Below the pieces are notes generated by a model. It had not been told where the DNA came from. It searched no databases and saw nothing but the letters and a program-made list of their open reading frames with translations. The position numbers and the translations under genes are program-made. From Acidobacteriota bacterium (GTDB taxonomy: Bacteria > Actinomycetota > Acidimicrobiia > Spongiisociales > UBA5794), in contig JADFIY010000004.1 of the NCBI GenBank assembly GCA_022566415.1, forward strand, positions 1 to 37,978: a stretch of DNA of 37,978 nt, written 5' to 3'. Positions 1 through 7,767 of the stretch are shown one piece after another; position 1 is the stretch's first letter, and every line of letters begins with the position of its first letter.

Positions 1-1224
1 GTCATCGGTGAACAGCCGTCGCACCCTTTTTCTGGCGACGAGACGTCCGTACAGGCCTCGCTCCGGGTCGACGTCGTGGTACTGCAGATCCAGCAAGCGC
101 AGCTTCGGGTGGTCCCAGGCAAGCCCATCGCGTTCCCGATAGGCCTCGAGGATGAGCTGCTTTGCAGTCCAATCGAGACGGTCGGCTGTGGTCGCCGGAT
201 CCAATTCGAGATCAGTGAGGATCAACTCCCACTGCGTCAGCACGTCCTCGTAAATCGGGCCGACCTCTACCGACCGAGCGTATTTGGTCAACCACTCGAA
301 GTACTGCCACTGGATGTCGAGGGCGGTCATCGACCCGCTTGCAGTCTCGAAGTCGCGCTCGAGTGTCGAATCGTGACTCACCCCCCACACCGCCTCGACC
401 GGATCGGCAAGGCTGATCGGCTCGGGGAGGGCGCCGTCTTCGATGGCATCCAGAACGAGCGCCGCAGTGCCCACCTTCAAGTAGGTCTGTACCTCGTTCA
501 TGGTGGCGTCACCGATGATCACATGGAGGCGGCGGTACCGGGACGGGTCCGCATGTGGCTCGTCCCTGGTGTTGATGATCGGTCGCTTCAGCGTCGTTTC
601 CAGGCCAACCTGCTCTTCGAAGAAATCGGCACGCTGGCTGATCTGGAAGTCGACCTCAGGCCGACCGTTCTCTGACCCGACCTTTCCTGATCCGGTGAAT
701 ATCTGCCTGCTGACCAGGAACGGTGTGAGATGGGCTACGACGTCACCAAACGGCAGCTCACGAGCGATCAAATAGTTCTCGTGCGCTCCATACGAGTTGC
801 CTTTCCCATCGCTGTTGTTCTTGTGCACCACGAGGCGCTCGCCATCGCCGAGCAGCGCGCTGGCAGCGACAACCGCCCTCGCCATGATGACCTCACCTGC
901 CTTGTCGTACAACGCGGCCGCGAGCGGATCGGCGCATTCCGGCGTGGAGTACTCGGGGTGGGCGTGGTCGACGTAGAGCCTGGCCCCGTTGGTGAGGACC
1001 GAGTTGACCAGGCCTGTTTCCAGGTCGATTCCCGGGCCATCCTCCACACCGAAGCCTCTGATGTCCCTGCCGGGCGACTCTTCCTCGAACGACCACTGGA
1101 TCCGTGCCCCGCGGGTGTAGGCGTTGATGAGGGCAGAAGAGGCGTGGACCGGGTTGAAGTCGCGTTTGTGGAGAACCGTTATCCCGAACTCTGTCTCGGT
1201 CCCGAGGACCTTAGGGAGCGCCAT
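1..1224 (-). CDS. dop: Dop, deamidase/depupylase of the Pup-proteasome system (3' end outside window)
   Basis: The frame is open from the ATG at 1224 to the window edge, giving 408 codons of a family usually near 500, so the C-terminus is missing. Dop deamidates the C-terminal Gln of Pup and removes Pup from tagged proteins in the cytoplasm. Visible signatures are GTETEFGI (residues 8-15, the metal-binding glutamates), NGARLYVDHAHPEYS (79-93, with the catalytic Asp at 86) and an internal KNNSDGKGNSYGAHENY segment. The VDHAHPEYS form distinguishes Dop from the ligase PafA, which has LDVGSHPEY at this place. The start lies 6 bp after the stop of the proteasomal ATPase, so the two are almost certainly co-transcribed. 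pup, prcB, prcA and pafA would be expected beyond the left edge; that is inference. Confidence 0.95.
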   Translation of the reverse strand, partial: MALPKVLGTETEFGITVLHKRDFNPVHASSALINAYTRGARIQWSFEEESPGRDIRGFGVEDGPGIDLETGLVNSVLTNGARLYVDHAHPEYSTPECADPLAAALYDKAGEVIMARAVVAASALLGDGERLVVHKNNSDGKGNSYGAHENYLIARELPFGDVVAHLTPFLVSRQIFTGSGKVGSENGRPEVDFQISQRADFFEEQVGLETTLKRPIINTRDEPHADPSRYRRLHVIIGDATMNEVQTYLKVGTAALVLDAIEDGALPEPISLADPVEAVWGVSHDSTLERDFETASGSMTALDIQWQYFEWLTKYARSVEVGPIYEDVLTQWELILTDLELDPATTADRLDWTAKQLILEAYRERDGLAWDHPKLRLLDLQYHDVDPERGLYGRLVARKRVRRLFTDD

Positions 1225-1230
1225 GTGCCG

Positions 1231-2946
1231 TCAAAGATACTGGCCGGGCGTGACAGCCTCGACGGCTCTGCTGTCGCGGTCTCCCTCGATGAGGGTGCGC
1301 ACGTACACGATGCGCTCGCCCTTCTTGCCCGAGATCTTGGCCCAGTCATCAGGATTGGTGGTGTTCGGCAGATCCTCGTGCTCGCGGAACTCCTGCCGGA
1401 CCGCGTTTATCACATCGCTGGTCTTGAGCCCGGGAGGATCGCCCGCGATCTCGCGTTTGATGGCGTCCTTCTTGGCTCGCCTGATGATGTTCTCGATCAT
1501 CGCCCCCGAGGCAAAGTCCTTGAAGTACAACACCTCACGATCGCCGTTCGCATAGGTGACCTCGAGGAAACGATTGTCCTCGGTCTCCTCGTACATCTTG
1601 TCCACCACGACGTCGACGAGGTGATCGATCATCGGTGCCGTGTCGCCACCGTAGCGCTTGAGCTCCTTCTGGTCGTAGGGGAGGCCGTGCTCCAGGTAGA
1701 TCCGGAAGATCTCGCGGGCGGCGTCGCGACCCGGGCGCTGGATCTTGATCTTCACGTCGAGCCTGCCCGGTCGAAGAATCGCCGGATCGATGAGATCTTC
1801 CCGGTTGGATGCGCCGATCACGATCACGTTCTTCAGCGCTTCCACCCCGTCGAGCTCGGACAAGAGCTGGGGCACGATCGTCGACTCCATGTCAGAGGAC
1901 ACGCCGGTTCCCCTGGTCCTGAAGAGGGAGTCCATCTCATCGAAGAACACGATGACCGGCACACCCTCGTCCGACTTCTCTTTGGCTCGCTGGAAGATCA
2001 TCCGGATCTGGCGTTCGGTCTCGCCGACGTATTTGTTCAAGAGCTCAGGACCCTTGATGTTGAGGAAGTAGGACCGCGTATCCTCGCTGCCTTCTCTAGC
2101 GGCGACGGCCTTGGCCAGGCTGTTGGCGACCGCCTTGGCGATCAGTGTCTTTCCACATCCAGGAGGTCCGTACAGGAGCACACCCTTCGGAGCGGTGAGG
2201 TTGTAAGCGGCGAACCGTTCCTTGTAGAGGTACGGCAACTCGATGGCATCCTGGATGGTCTCGATCTGCTCGACGAGGCCCCCGATGTCGCGGTAGGTGA
2301 TGTCGGGAATCTCCTCGAGGATGAGCTCCTCGACTTGAGGGCGGATCAACTTCTCGAAAATGAGTCCGGTCACGGGGTCCATGCGGGCGTGATCGCCAGG
2401 ACGCAAGAATGTGCCTTGGAGGGATTCCGCCCGCTCGACCACCCGCTCCTCATCGGCTCTCCCTAATACGATCAGACGGTCGTCCTGGAGGGTCTCCTTG
2501 ACCGTCACCACCTCGCCGCGCCGTTCATAGGTTCTGACATCGACCACGTTGAAGGCTTCGTTCAGGATCACTTCCTGGCCGATGCCGAGCGCCTTGATCT
2601 CGACCGTCGGCTCGACGTTCACCCGGAGCTTTCTGCCGTTGGCGTTGACATCGATCGTGCCGTCCTCGTTGACCCGAAGCACGGTGCCGAACGGGTTCGG
2701 CGGTGCGGTGAGTTTCTCGACTTCCTCCCTGAGAAGTGCAAGCTGCTCGCGCATCTCCTGGAGAACCGCGCTCAGCTTCTCGTTCTGGCCGGCGGCCTGA
2801 GCCATCTTGCCGCGGGCCTCGAGCACGCGCTCTTCGAGCATGCGCACCCGGCGCGGCCCATCGTGGAGGCGGCTTCTGAGGACGTCGATCTCGTCCTCGA
2901 GCATACGAATCGTCGCCTCGAGCTGTTCAGCGTCCTGCCGGCTCAC
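1231..2946 (-). CDS. mpa: Proteasome-associated AAA+ ATPase (ARC/Mpa)
   Basis: The 571-residue product is the hexameric ATPase that recognises pupylated proteins, unfolds them and feeds them into the 20S proteasome. Residues about 5-80 form the coiled coil that binds Pup, and about 85-200 are the tandem OB domains. The AAA+ module follows, with Walker A GPPGCGKT (260-267), Walker B VIVFFDE (331-337) and the arginine-finger region after [18 protein letters not shown]. The C-terminus is GQYL, whose penultimate Tyr docks into and opens the proteasome gate. The start is GTG preceded by GAGGAGGT about 9 bases upstream. dop follows after 6 bp. Length and motif order match the actinobacterial family closely. 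Confidence 0.97.
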   Translation of the reverse strand: MSRQDAEQLEATIRMLEDEIDVLRSRLHDGPRRVRMLEERVLEARGKMAQAAGQNEKLSAVLQEMREQLALLREEVEKLTAPPNPFGTVLRVNEDGTIDVNANGRKLRVNVEPTVEIKALGIGQEVILNEAFNVVDVRTYERRGEVVTVKETLQDDRLIVLGRADEERVVERAESLQGTFLRPGDHARMDPVTGLIFEKLIRPQVEELILEEIPDITYRDIGGLVEQIETIQDAIELPYLYKERFAAYNLTAPKGVLLYGPPGCGKTLIAKAVANSLAKAVAAREGSEDTRSYFLNIKGPELLNKYVGETERQIRMIFQRAKEKSDEGVPVIVFFDEMDSLFRTRGTGVSSDMESTIVPQLLSELDGVEALKNVIVIGASNREDLIDPAILRPGRLDVKIKIQRPGRDAAREIFRIYLEHGLPYDQKELKRYGGDTAPMIDHLVDVVVDKMYEETEDNRFLEVTYANGDREVLYFKDFASGAMIENIIRRAKKDAIKREIAGDPPGLKTSDVINAVRQEFREHEDLPNTTNPDDWAKISGKKGERIVYVRTLIEGDRDSRAVEAVTPGQYL

Positions 2947-3063
2947 TGTCCGCTACCTCCTCAGCAGAGTCGACGGCTCCCCCGCCTCCGTTTCCGAGTG
3001 TAGGCCATACTGTTATTTCGGCGGACGCACTAGGTCCCCTTAGCTGAACCGGGAGGCCTGAAC

Positions 3064-3094
3064 CGCGAAAGAAAGCATCGGGCTTCGCCCGATG
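3064..3094 (-). terminator. Rho-independent terminator of the OmpA/small-protein operon
   Basis: An 8-bp perfect stem (CATCGGGC with GCCCGATG, 3076-3083 and 3087-3094) and a TTC loop are followed, read on the minus strand, by a T-rich run (CTTTCTTTCG). It lies about 90 bases after the last small ORF of the minus-strand chain ending at 3183. No other minus-strand gene lies between. Confidence 0.7.
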
Positions 3095-3101
3095 TGTACC
3101 A

Positions 3102-3171
3102 CGTATTACGTATCACGTGCCACGACAACCGAACGGCGCGTTTCGAAATACGTTGTACGTAATACCCGATA
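3102..3171. repeat. Paired heptanucleotide arrays, CGTAATA-type
   Basis: Two arrays of 7-bp units face each other. Units at 3102, 3109, 3116 and 3123 read CGTATTA, CGTATCA, CGTGCCA, CGACAAC. Units at 3144, 3151, 3158 and 3165 read CGAAATA, CGTTGTA, CGTAATA, CCCGATA. GTATTACGTA (3103-3112) is the reverse complement of 3156-3165, so the pair could form a stem around a 43-base loop. The second array starts 12 bases after the stop of the 33-residue ORF at 3183. Confidence 0.75.
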
Positions 3172-3182
3172 CTGGTTGGGCG

Positions 3183-3284
3183 CTAGCCCAACGCCGGCAC
3201 AATCGCCACCGCCAGCGACAACACCATCATCAGCACGATCACCCAGATGAGCACTTTCACCATCGTCTGGCGGTTGCGGAACAT
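3183..3284 (-). CDS. 33-residue single-span membrane protein
   Basis: This ORF begins ATGTTCCGC at 3284 and ends TAG at 3183. The product is a short basic N-terminus (MFRNRQTMVK) followed by one long hydrophobic stretch (about residues 9-31) and no further domain, the plan of a small inner-membrane anchor peptide such as Prli42-type proteins. Its ATG shares one base with the TGA of the upstream gene (TGATG), which implies translational coupling and argues that it is real. It is the last member of a chain of tiny genes after the OmpA-like gene, and is followed by heptamer repeats and a terminator. No function is recognised. Confidence 0.6.
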   Translation of the reverse strand: MFRNRQTMVKVLIWVIVLMMVLSLAVAIVPALG

Positions 3285-3565
3285 CAGGATTCTGACGCTG
3301 GGATCTCGAACTCGCCGACCACCGCGCCGCGCTGGATCACCCGGATGCCGATGGACTGACCAGCCTCTATCTCGGCTGAATAGATCAGGCGCCTCTGTGG
3401 TCTGCGGCCGCGTCCTATCCCTATTAGCAATAGGCCGAGTCCGAGGGCTGCCCGCCTGTTATCTCCCCGCCTCGAGCCGTCGACCATGGTGTCGAAGCCA
3501 ACCTGGGCCCACGGGTGGAAGCGGTTTGCCCACCAGCGATCGATGAGGGCGACTAACAGTTTCAT
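3284..3565 (-). CDS. Small hypothetical protein (93 aa)
   Basis: I take the start as the ATG at 3565, whose ATGA overlaps the stop of the upstream gene; the longer reading of the frame runs back through that gene. The N-terminal 30 residues are amphipathic and Trp-rich (MKLLVALIDRWWANRF). A short hydrophobic segment with small residues follows (about 41-50), then a basic patch (RGRRPQRR) and a hydrophilic C-terminal half (IYSAEIEAGQSIGIRVI). No family is recognised. It is flanked on both sides by coupled membrane genes, so a membrane-associated role is likely but inferred. Confidence 0.6.
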   Translation of the reverse strand: MKLLVALIDRWWANRFHPWAQVGFDTMVDGSRRGDNRRAALGLGLLLIGIGRGRRPQRRLIYSAEIEAGQSIGIRVIQRGAVVGEFEIPASES

Positions 3566-3759
3566 GGCTGGGTATAGATCTCGACCGTGATCTTCTGGGT
3601 GCGGGATCGATAGATCCTCCAGCTGACGAAGACTGCTGTTGCCAGTACCAGGCCGCCGATGATCCAACGCGAAGCGCCCGTTACGGTGATGTCGACCACG
3701 TCCTCGATTTCGCGGAGCTTGCCTTCGAGGTCGTCGCGAGTGATGGTGTTCGGTGTCAT
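3562..3759 (-). CDS. Small single-span membrane protein (65 aa)
   Basis: The start ATG at 3759 overlaps the TGA of the holin-like gene (ATGA), and its own stop overlaps the next start in the same way. Residues 1-26 are charged and probably helical (DDLEGKLREIEDVVDI), about 29-45 form one transmembrane segment, and a basic loop and short tail follow. The layout (acidic amphipathic helix, one span, Arg-rich flank) resembles the small DUF3618-type partners that often accompany actinobacterial holin-like proteins, but I cannot assign that family from sequence alone. Confidence 0.65.
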   Translation of the reverse strand: MTPNTITRDDLEGKLREIEDVVDITVTGASRWIIGGLVLATAVFVSWRIYRSRTQKITVEIYTQP

Positions 3760-4064
3760 CCACTCTCCTCTGCGGGCTTTGGTCCGAGCTGGTAGAGCAC
3801 CGCTCCAAGCGCAGCGAGCCCGATCACGGCAAGCAAATACCCAAGCGCTTCCCAATATGGGGTGTCGGGGAGGGTGTCGACGATCGCCCGCATCCCGGCT
3901 ACGGCCAGCAGGATGATGGCGAACGCCCAGACGAGCGCCGCCCCGAGTGAGAACCCGCCGAGCCTGCGCAGCTCCTCGGCCCGCTCAACCGTCTCCTGAC
4001 GCAGGTAGGCGCTAGCCAGCTCCTTGAATTCGGTGAGCAGGGCAGGCAATTGTTGGAGACTCAT
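3756..4064 (-). CDS. Holin-X/phage-holin-III-like membrane protein
   Basis: The start is the ATG at 4064, with GGAGG seven bases upstream; the longer upstream reading lacks a ribosome site. The 102-residue product has an N-terminal charged helix (LLTEFKELASAYLRQETVERAEELRR split over residues 9-35), then two membrane spans (about 40-58 and 73-93) with a short extracytoplasmic loop. This is the layout of the actinobacterial Holin-X/superfamily III group of chromosomal membrane proteins, which are usually not phage lysis genes. It heads a set of three overlapping small genes. Function is unknown. Confidence 0.75.
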   Translation of the reverse strand: MSLQQLPALLTEFKELASAYLRQETVERAEELRRLGGFSLGAALVWAFAIILLAVAGMRAIVDTLPDTPYWEALGYLLAVIGLAALGAVLYQLGPKPAEESG

Positions 4065-4134
4065 CAATCCTCCGGCGGATGCGGACATCCAGCGTAGCCG
4101 ACCACGCCGACGCTCAGGTCCGGTCGGATCCCTT

Positions 4135-4257
4135 CTAGAAGCGTCTCTTGCGAGCGGTACGCATGCCCCGGCGACCGCGAATGAGCCACCCGACCGCAAA
4201 CCCGAAAGCGGTAGCGATCAAGATCCACAACACGATCTGGGAGCCGACGTACAGCAA
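4135..4257 (-). CDS. 40-residue membrane protein with basic tail
   Basis: The proposed start is TTG at 4257, one base after the stop of the OmpA-like gene, with GGAGGGG five bases upstream inside the end of that gene. The product has one membrane span (about residues 4-24) and a tail with nine Arg/Lys among the last fifteen residues (RGRRGMRTARKRRF). The ribosome site, the tight spacing and the clean anchor-plus-basic-tail design support a real micro-protein. The start codon is not certain; a CTG directly after the TTG would remove one residue. Confidence 0.5.
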   Translation of the reverse strand: MLYVGSQIVLWILIATAFGFAVGWLIRGRRGMRTARKRRF

Positions 4258-4258
4258 A

Positions 4259-5500
4259 TTACCCCTCCTGAGGGATGAACTCGATCCTACGGTTCTGTTC
4301 AGCCGTTGCCGTCGGCGACACCGGTTGCGTATCACCGTAACCGACAACGATGAAGCGGTCGGGAGACTCACCCTGGGTTACGAAGTAGTCGAGAACCGCC
4401 TGGGCGCGCCTCTCCGACAAGTCGAGATTGTGTTCCGGGGTGCCTGAAACATCGGCGTGACCTGCGATCTCGACGGCGACATGTGGGAGCTCGAGCAAAG
4501 ACAACAGGATCTCGTCGAGCAGCGTCTTCCCTTCATCGGTGAGGTCGGCCCGGTTCAGTTCGAATTCGACGACCTTGTCGCCGATGAGCTCGGTCAGCGT
4601 CTGGGTGAGCTCCTCGACCTCCTCTGCGGTAGCAACAGGGACGTCTGGGGGCAGGATGAGGCCCGGGATCACCTGGAACCCGTCGGCTTCCAGGGCAAGC
4701 GTGGCCGCCTCGCCGTCGTCGGTGATTTCTCGTTTCTCCTGTCGGGTCTCAACCTCACCCGAGGTGAGCACGACCTTCCCGGAGGGGTTGATGATGAGTT
4801 CCCCTTCGTCGAGGCCGGCGGCGAGCGAACGGAGTAGCGCCACCGCGTTCCCGATCCAGTCGGTCTCGTCCGCAAGGCCCTCGATCCGGGCGAGGTCTTC
4901 GATGACGGCAACATCGGATGCGTCTACTGAACTGAACAGTGCCTGCTCCTCTTCATCGACGAAACCTGCCGGCTCCGTCTCGAGGTAGGTTTGGATGGCC
5001 TCTGTCGACACGTCACCGCTGATGGTGAGAGTGCCGTTGGCCCAGGCAAAGGTCATCACCCGGCCGCTCACTGCGATCGTGTCGATATCCGACACGTCGA
5101 CGATAAACAGAGCGGCCGTGTCGATGTTCCCAACCCCGTTGACGGCGGCGACCGCCGCCGTGGCATCGTCTCCCGACTGCGTTTCGCGGTAATAGCCTTG
5201 CAGCGTGACGTCGAAACCAGTCACGGCGGTCGTGATGTCCTGGAACCCGGCGATGCGAAGGGCTCGTTCGGTCCGCGCCTCCAGATCTCCCTCGATCGCC
5301 CTCGTCCCGAAGAAGGCTGCCGCCACCGCGATGAGGAGGAAGATCATCACGGTCCCGGCAGCGAAGGCAAACCGGGAGACGACCTGATCTTCCTCACCAG
5401 GTGGTCCGAACGAGGGCGGGCGATCTCCGGACCTATTTCCCGTGGTCCTGCCCCGATCCGTATTCAGCTGTTGGAGTCGCTTTGTCGTCGATCTCGACAT
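4259..5500 (-). CDS. Envelope protein with BON-like and C-terminal OmpA domains
   Basis: The 413-residue protein has a basic, Pro-rich cytoplasmic N-terminus (1-40), one membrane span (about 42-64), BON-like alpha/beta segments (about 68-240) and a C-terminal OmpA peptidoglycan-binding domain (about 306-411, with AGHADVSGTPEHN, LSERRAQAV and EQNRRIEF). This is the architecture of Mycobacterium ArfA (Rv0899). It would tether the membrane to peptidoglycan. ArfA is also followed by small membrane-protein genes, so the five small ORFs downstream may be functional partners; that link is inference. The ATG at 5500 is the only start that keeps the N-terminal cytoplasmic segment. Confidence 0.85.
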   Translation of the reverse strand: MSRSTTKRLQQLNTDRGRTTGNRSGDRPPSFGPPGEEDQVVSRFAFAAGTVMIFLLIAVAAAFFGTRAIEGDLEARTERALRIAGFQDITTAVTGFDVTLQGYYRETQSGDDATAAVAAVNGVGNIDTAALFIVDVSDIDTIAVSGRVMTFAWANGTLTISGDVSTEAIQTYLETEPAGFVDEEEQALFSSVDASDVAVIEDLARIEGLADETDWIGNAVALLRSLAAGLDEGELIINPSGKVVLTSGEVETRQEKREITDDGEAATLALEADGFQVIPGLILPPDVPVATAEEVEELTQTLTELIGDKVVEFELNRADLTDEGKTLLDEILLSLLELPHVAVEIAGHADVSGTPEHNLDLSERRAQAVLDYFVTQGESPDRFIVVGYGDTQPVSPTATAEQNRRIEFIPQEG

Positions 5501-5621
5501 CGAACATGCCTCCGAGCGTACTGCTTTAGGTATCGGCAGTCTCGCCGCGCCGATATACCATTAATCGATAGGACGATCGGCTGCCGTGTTGAGGTTCCCG
5601 CCTGGGCGCGCACCAATAGAT

Positions 5622-5649
5622 GACCGGATCGCGCACTATTTGCGGAGCC
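5622..5649 (-). repeat. 28-bp element shared with the 70-bp repeat at 8609-8779
   Basis: Read on the minus strand the segment starts GGCTCCGCAAAT and matches the first 28 bases of the copy at 8608 with four differences. It lies two bases after the stop codon of the coiled-coil gene ending at 5652. Confidence 0.6.
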
Positions 5650-5651
5650 TC

Positions 5652-5954
5652 TTACTGGTCGAAGAGTCGGCGGATGGCGTCGTGATCGCGCAAGGCGTTG
5701 GTCATCATGTCGTCGGTCGCTTCCTTCAAGGCCCGCAGCCGGCTCGACAGCAACTCGAACTCGTCGCGAACCTCGGTGAGGCGTCGCACAGAACGATTCC
5801 GCTCCGCCTCGTAAACCTGAGAGGCACGCTGCTCGGCGTCACCGATGATCTTGTCGGCCTCGGCCTGGGCTATGGCAATGATCCGGCGCGCTTCGATCGT
5901 CGCACCCTCGGCACCGAGCGTTTCGCCCGGCACCGGTGATGACAGCAGTCTCAT
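5652..5954 (-). CDS. Coiled-coil hypothetical protein (100 aa)
   Basis: An AAGGAAGG ribosome site lies about seven bases before the ATG at 5954. The product is almost entirely helical. After 18 variable residues it runs as one Ala/Glu/Arg-rich amphipathic helix (about 20-95) with heptad spacing (ARRIIAIAQAEADKIIGDAE, then VRRLTEVRDEFELLSSRLRA). The pattern is that of short DivIVA-like or ATP synthase b-like coiled coils, but no N-terminal DivIVA motif is visible. It sits upstream of the OmpA-like gene with a 151-base gap. Function unknown. Confidence 0.7.
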   Translation of the reverse strand: MRLLSSPVPGETLGAEGATIEARRIIAIAQAEADKIIGDAEQRASQVYEAERNRSVRRLTEVRDEFELLSSRLRALKEATDDMMTNALRDHDAIRRLFDQ

Positions 5955-6098
5955 GCGTCATCCTTCCTTTGCGTTACCCTCCGATCCTCTCTCAGCCGTG
6001 ACACCAGTGTATGACGACTGCGCTGCGCGGTCAATAGGAGCTTTTTCGCCACTCTCTGCGCGCGCGGGCCCGTCGGAGGTGCGGTCTACGATGATTCG

Positions 6099-6773
6099 GT
6101 GACCTCGCTGGCCCAACTCGGTACCGGAGACTGCGAGGCGATTCACCAGGAGTGGCTCAAGCAACCGGTGAACGCTTGGTCCAGTCTGGCGTTTGCCGTC
6201 GTCGGTCTCGCCGTCTTGGCGAGCGCCCGGTCGGCGAGCGGGGCCGATCGAACCAATCGTGTGGTGTTTGGCTTGCTGCTGAGCGCAACAGGGATCGGCA
6301 GCTTTCTGTTTCACGGGCCGCAGCCGGATACCGCTCATTTTCTCCACGACCTCACGCTCGTGGCCGCCCTCTGGTTCCTGGTGGTCGTCAATACGGCTGG
6401 GGCGTTTTCCGCTAACCGACAGACAGCGGCCGCGGTCTTCCTCGGAGGCGTTGCCGTCCTCGCTCTCGGCCTGCTCATCAGCCCAGGGATCAGCAATGCG
6501 CTTGTCGGCATCGTCATCATTCTGCTGATCGCTTCGAATGTCGTCACGTGGACGCATACCGGACCGATCCGCTTGTGGCATGCCATGGCCATTGGAGTGC
6601 TGATCGCCGCCGTCGCCCTCAACCTGGCCGGACGGACCGACTCTCCCTGGTGTGACCCGAGCACCCTGCTCCAGGCACATGCAGGGTGGCATGTGCTCGC
6701 CGCGGTCTTCCTCGGGCTCTATTTCATGGCAAGCGCTTCGACGAGGAGCGGGATCGGAGTGGGGATGTCGTGA
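6099..6773 (+). CDS. CREST-superfamily membrane hydrolase, alkaline-ceramidase-like
   Basis: The start is GTG at 6099; the ATG at 6091 closes after three codons. About seven membrane spans are seen in 224 residues. The conserved CREST/ceramidase residues are all present in order: Cys-Glu at 12-13 (GDCE), QPVNAWSSLAF (22-32), Ser68 and His72 in GSFLFHG, Asp84 in FLHD, Trp184-Cys185 in SPWCDP, and His194 and His198 in HAGWH. In this superfamily the three His and one Asp bind zinc and the Ser helps catalysis. The natural substrate in a bacterium without known sphingolipids is unclear. The 3' end overlaps the next gene by GTGA, so they are coupled. Confidence 0.75.
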   Translation: MTSLAQLGTGDCEAIHQEWLKQPVNAWSSLAFAVVGLAVLASARSASGADRTNRVVFGLLLSATGIGSFLFHGPQPDTAHFLHDLTLVAALWFLVVVNTAGAFSANRQTAAAVFLGGVAVLALGLLISPGISNALVGIVIILLIASNVVTWTHTGPIRLWHAMAIGVLIAAVALNLAGRTDSPWCDPSTLLQAHAGWHVLAAVFLGLYFMASASTRSGIGVGMS

Positions 6774-7714
6774 CCGGAGCCGTGACCATCAACGATGTGC
6801 GAGCCGCCGCCGACCGGATCCGCCCCCACATCCATCGCACCCCGATCGTGACCTCTTCGACGCTGGACGCTGCCGTCGGGGCCTCGGTATTTGCCAAAGC
6901 GGAGAATTTTCAGAAGGTCGGTGCCTTCAAAGCCCGTGGTGCCACCAATGCCGTGTTGCTGCTCGATGATGTCCCCGGCGTAGCCACCCACTCCAGCGGC
7001 AACCACGGCCAAGCGCTTGCCTACGCAGCAGGAATACGAGGCCTGCCTGCCTGGGTCGCTATGCCCAGAACCTCCAATCCACTAAAGATCGCAGCGGTCC
7101 GCGGTTACGGTGCCGAGGTCGTGCTCTGCGACCACGCCGAGCGTGAGGAGACCGCGTTGCGTCTGGTCGAAGAGAACGGGGCGGTGCTGGTACATCCATT
7201 CGATGATGCCAACGTGATCGCTGGTCAGGGAACCGCCGCCCTGGAACTCGTCGAGCAGGTCGACGATCTCGACATCATCATCGCCCCAATCGGCGGTGGA
7301 GGATTGTTGGCCGGCACTGCAATCGCTGCCATGCCAGCCCAATCCGCGATCACCGTTGTCGGTGCGGAGCCGTTCGCCGTCGATGACGCCTACCGGTCGT
7401 TGGCCTCCGGCGAACGTCAGCCGGGCGTCTCCAACCCGCAAACGGTTGCCGACGGGCTGCTGGTCGGGATGGGAGCCATGCCGTTCGACATTCTGTCCGG
7501 GCTCGGTGTGGAGATCCTGCGCGTCGAGGAGGCCGATATCCTCACCGCGGCGGCGTTCTTCCTCGAACGCATGAAGCTGGTCGTCGAGCCATCGGCCGCA
7601 ACCGCGTTGGCCGCCATCTTCACCCACCCCGATCGGTTTGCCGGGCGCAGGGTCGGTCTCATCGTGAGCGGAGGAAACACCGATCTCGCCTGGTATGAGC
7701 CATCAAGTTCGTAG
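6770..7714 (+). CDS. PLP-dependent threonine/serine ammonia-lyase or serine racemase family
   Basis: The chosen start is GTG at 6770 (GTGA overlap with the previous stop), which puts VTGAVTINDVRAAADRI at the N-terminus as in the family; the longer frame reads back through the upstream gene. The 314-residue fold-type-II enzyme carries the PLP lysine Lys54 in GAFKARGA, the substrate loop SSGNHGQALAYAA, the phosphate-binding GGGG loop in PIGGGGLLAG, and SGGN near the C-terminus. No ACT regulatory domain is present, so it resembles catabolic threonine dehydratase, serine racemase or hydroxyaspartate dehydratase more than biosynthetic IlvA. Substrate choice cannot be made from sequence alone. Confidence 0.85.
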   Translation: MTGAVTINDVRAAADRIRPHIHRTPIVTSSTLDAAVGASVFAKAENFQKVGAFKARGATNAVLLLDDVPGVATHSSGNHGQALAYAAGIRGLPAWVAMPRTSNPLKIAAVRGYGAEVVLCDHAEREETALRLVEENGAVLVHPFDDANVIAGQGTAALELVEQVDDLDIIIAPIGGGGLLAGTAIAAMPAQSAITVVGAEPFAVDDAYRSLASGERQPGVSNPQTVADGLLVGMGAMPFDILSGLGVEILRVEEADILTAAAFFLERMKLVVEPSAATALAAIFTHPDRFAGRRVGLIVSGGNTDLAWYEPSSS

Positions 7715-7723
7715 TCGGTCCTT

Positions 7724-7744
7724 CGTAATACGTGATACGTAATA
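7724..7744. repeat. Heptanucleotide array, CGTAATA type (3 units)
   Basis: Units CGTAATA, CGTGATA, CGTAATA start at 7724, 7731 and 7738, nine bases after the stop of the ammonia-lyase gene, in the 53-base gap between two convergent genes. Confidence 0.75.
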
Positions 7745-7767
7745 CGGCTTCGGTTTCGGATACCGAG

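Noticed and set aside
730-2466. 578-residue open frame on the plus strand
   Set aside because: It is codon-register antisense to ARC/Mpa and dop, both clearly coding; high GC leaves such opposite frames open. Its sequence is Arg/Val/Asp/His-rich with no domain.
3756-4064. Phage holin as sign of a prophage
   Set aside because: No other phage gene is present; this holin-like family is common in actinobacterial chromosomes.
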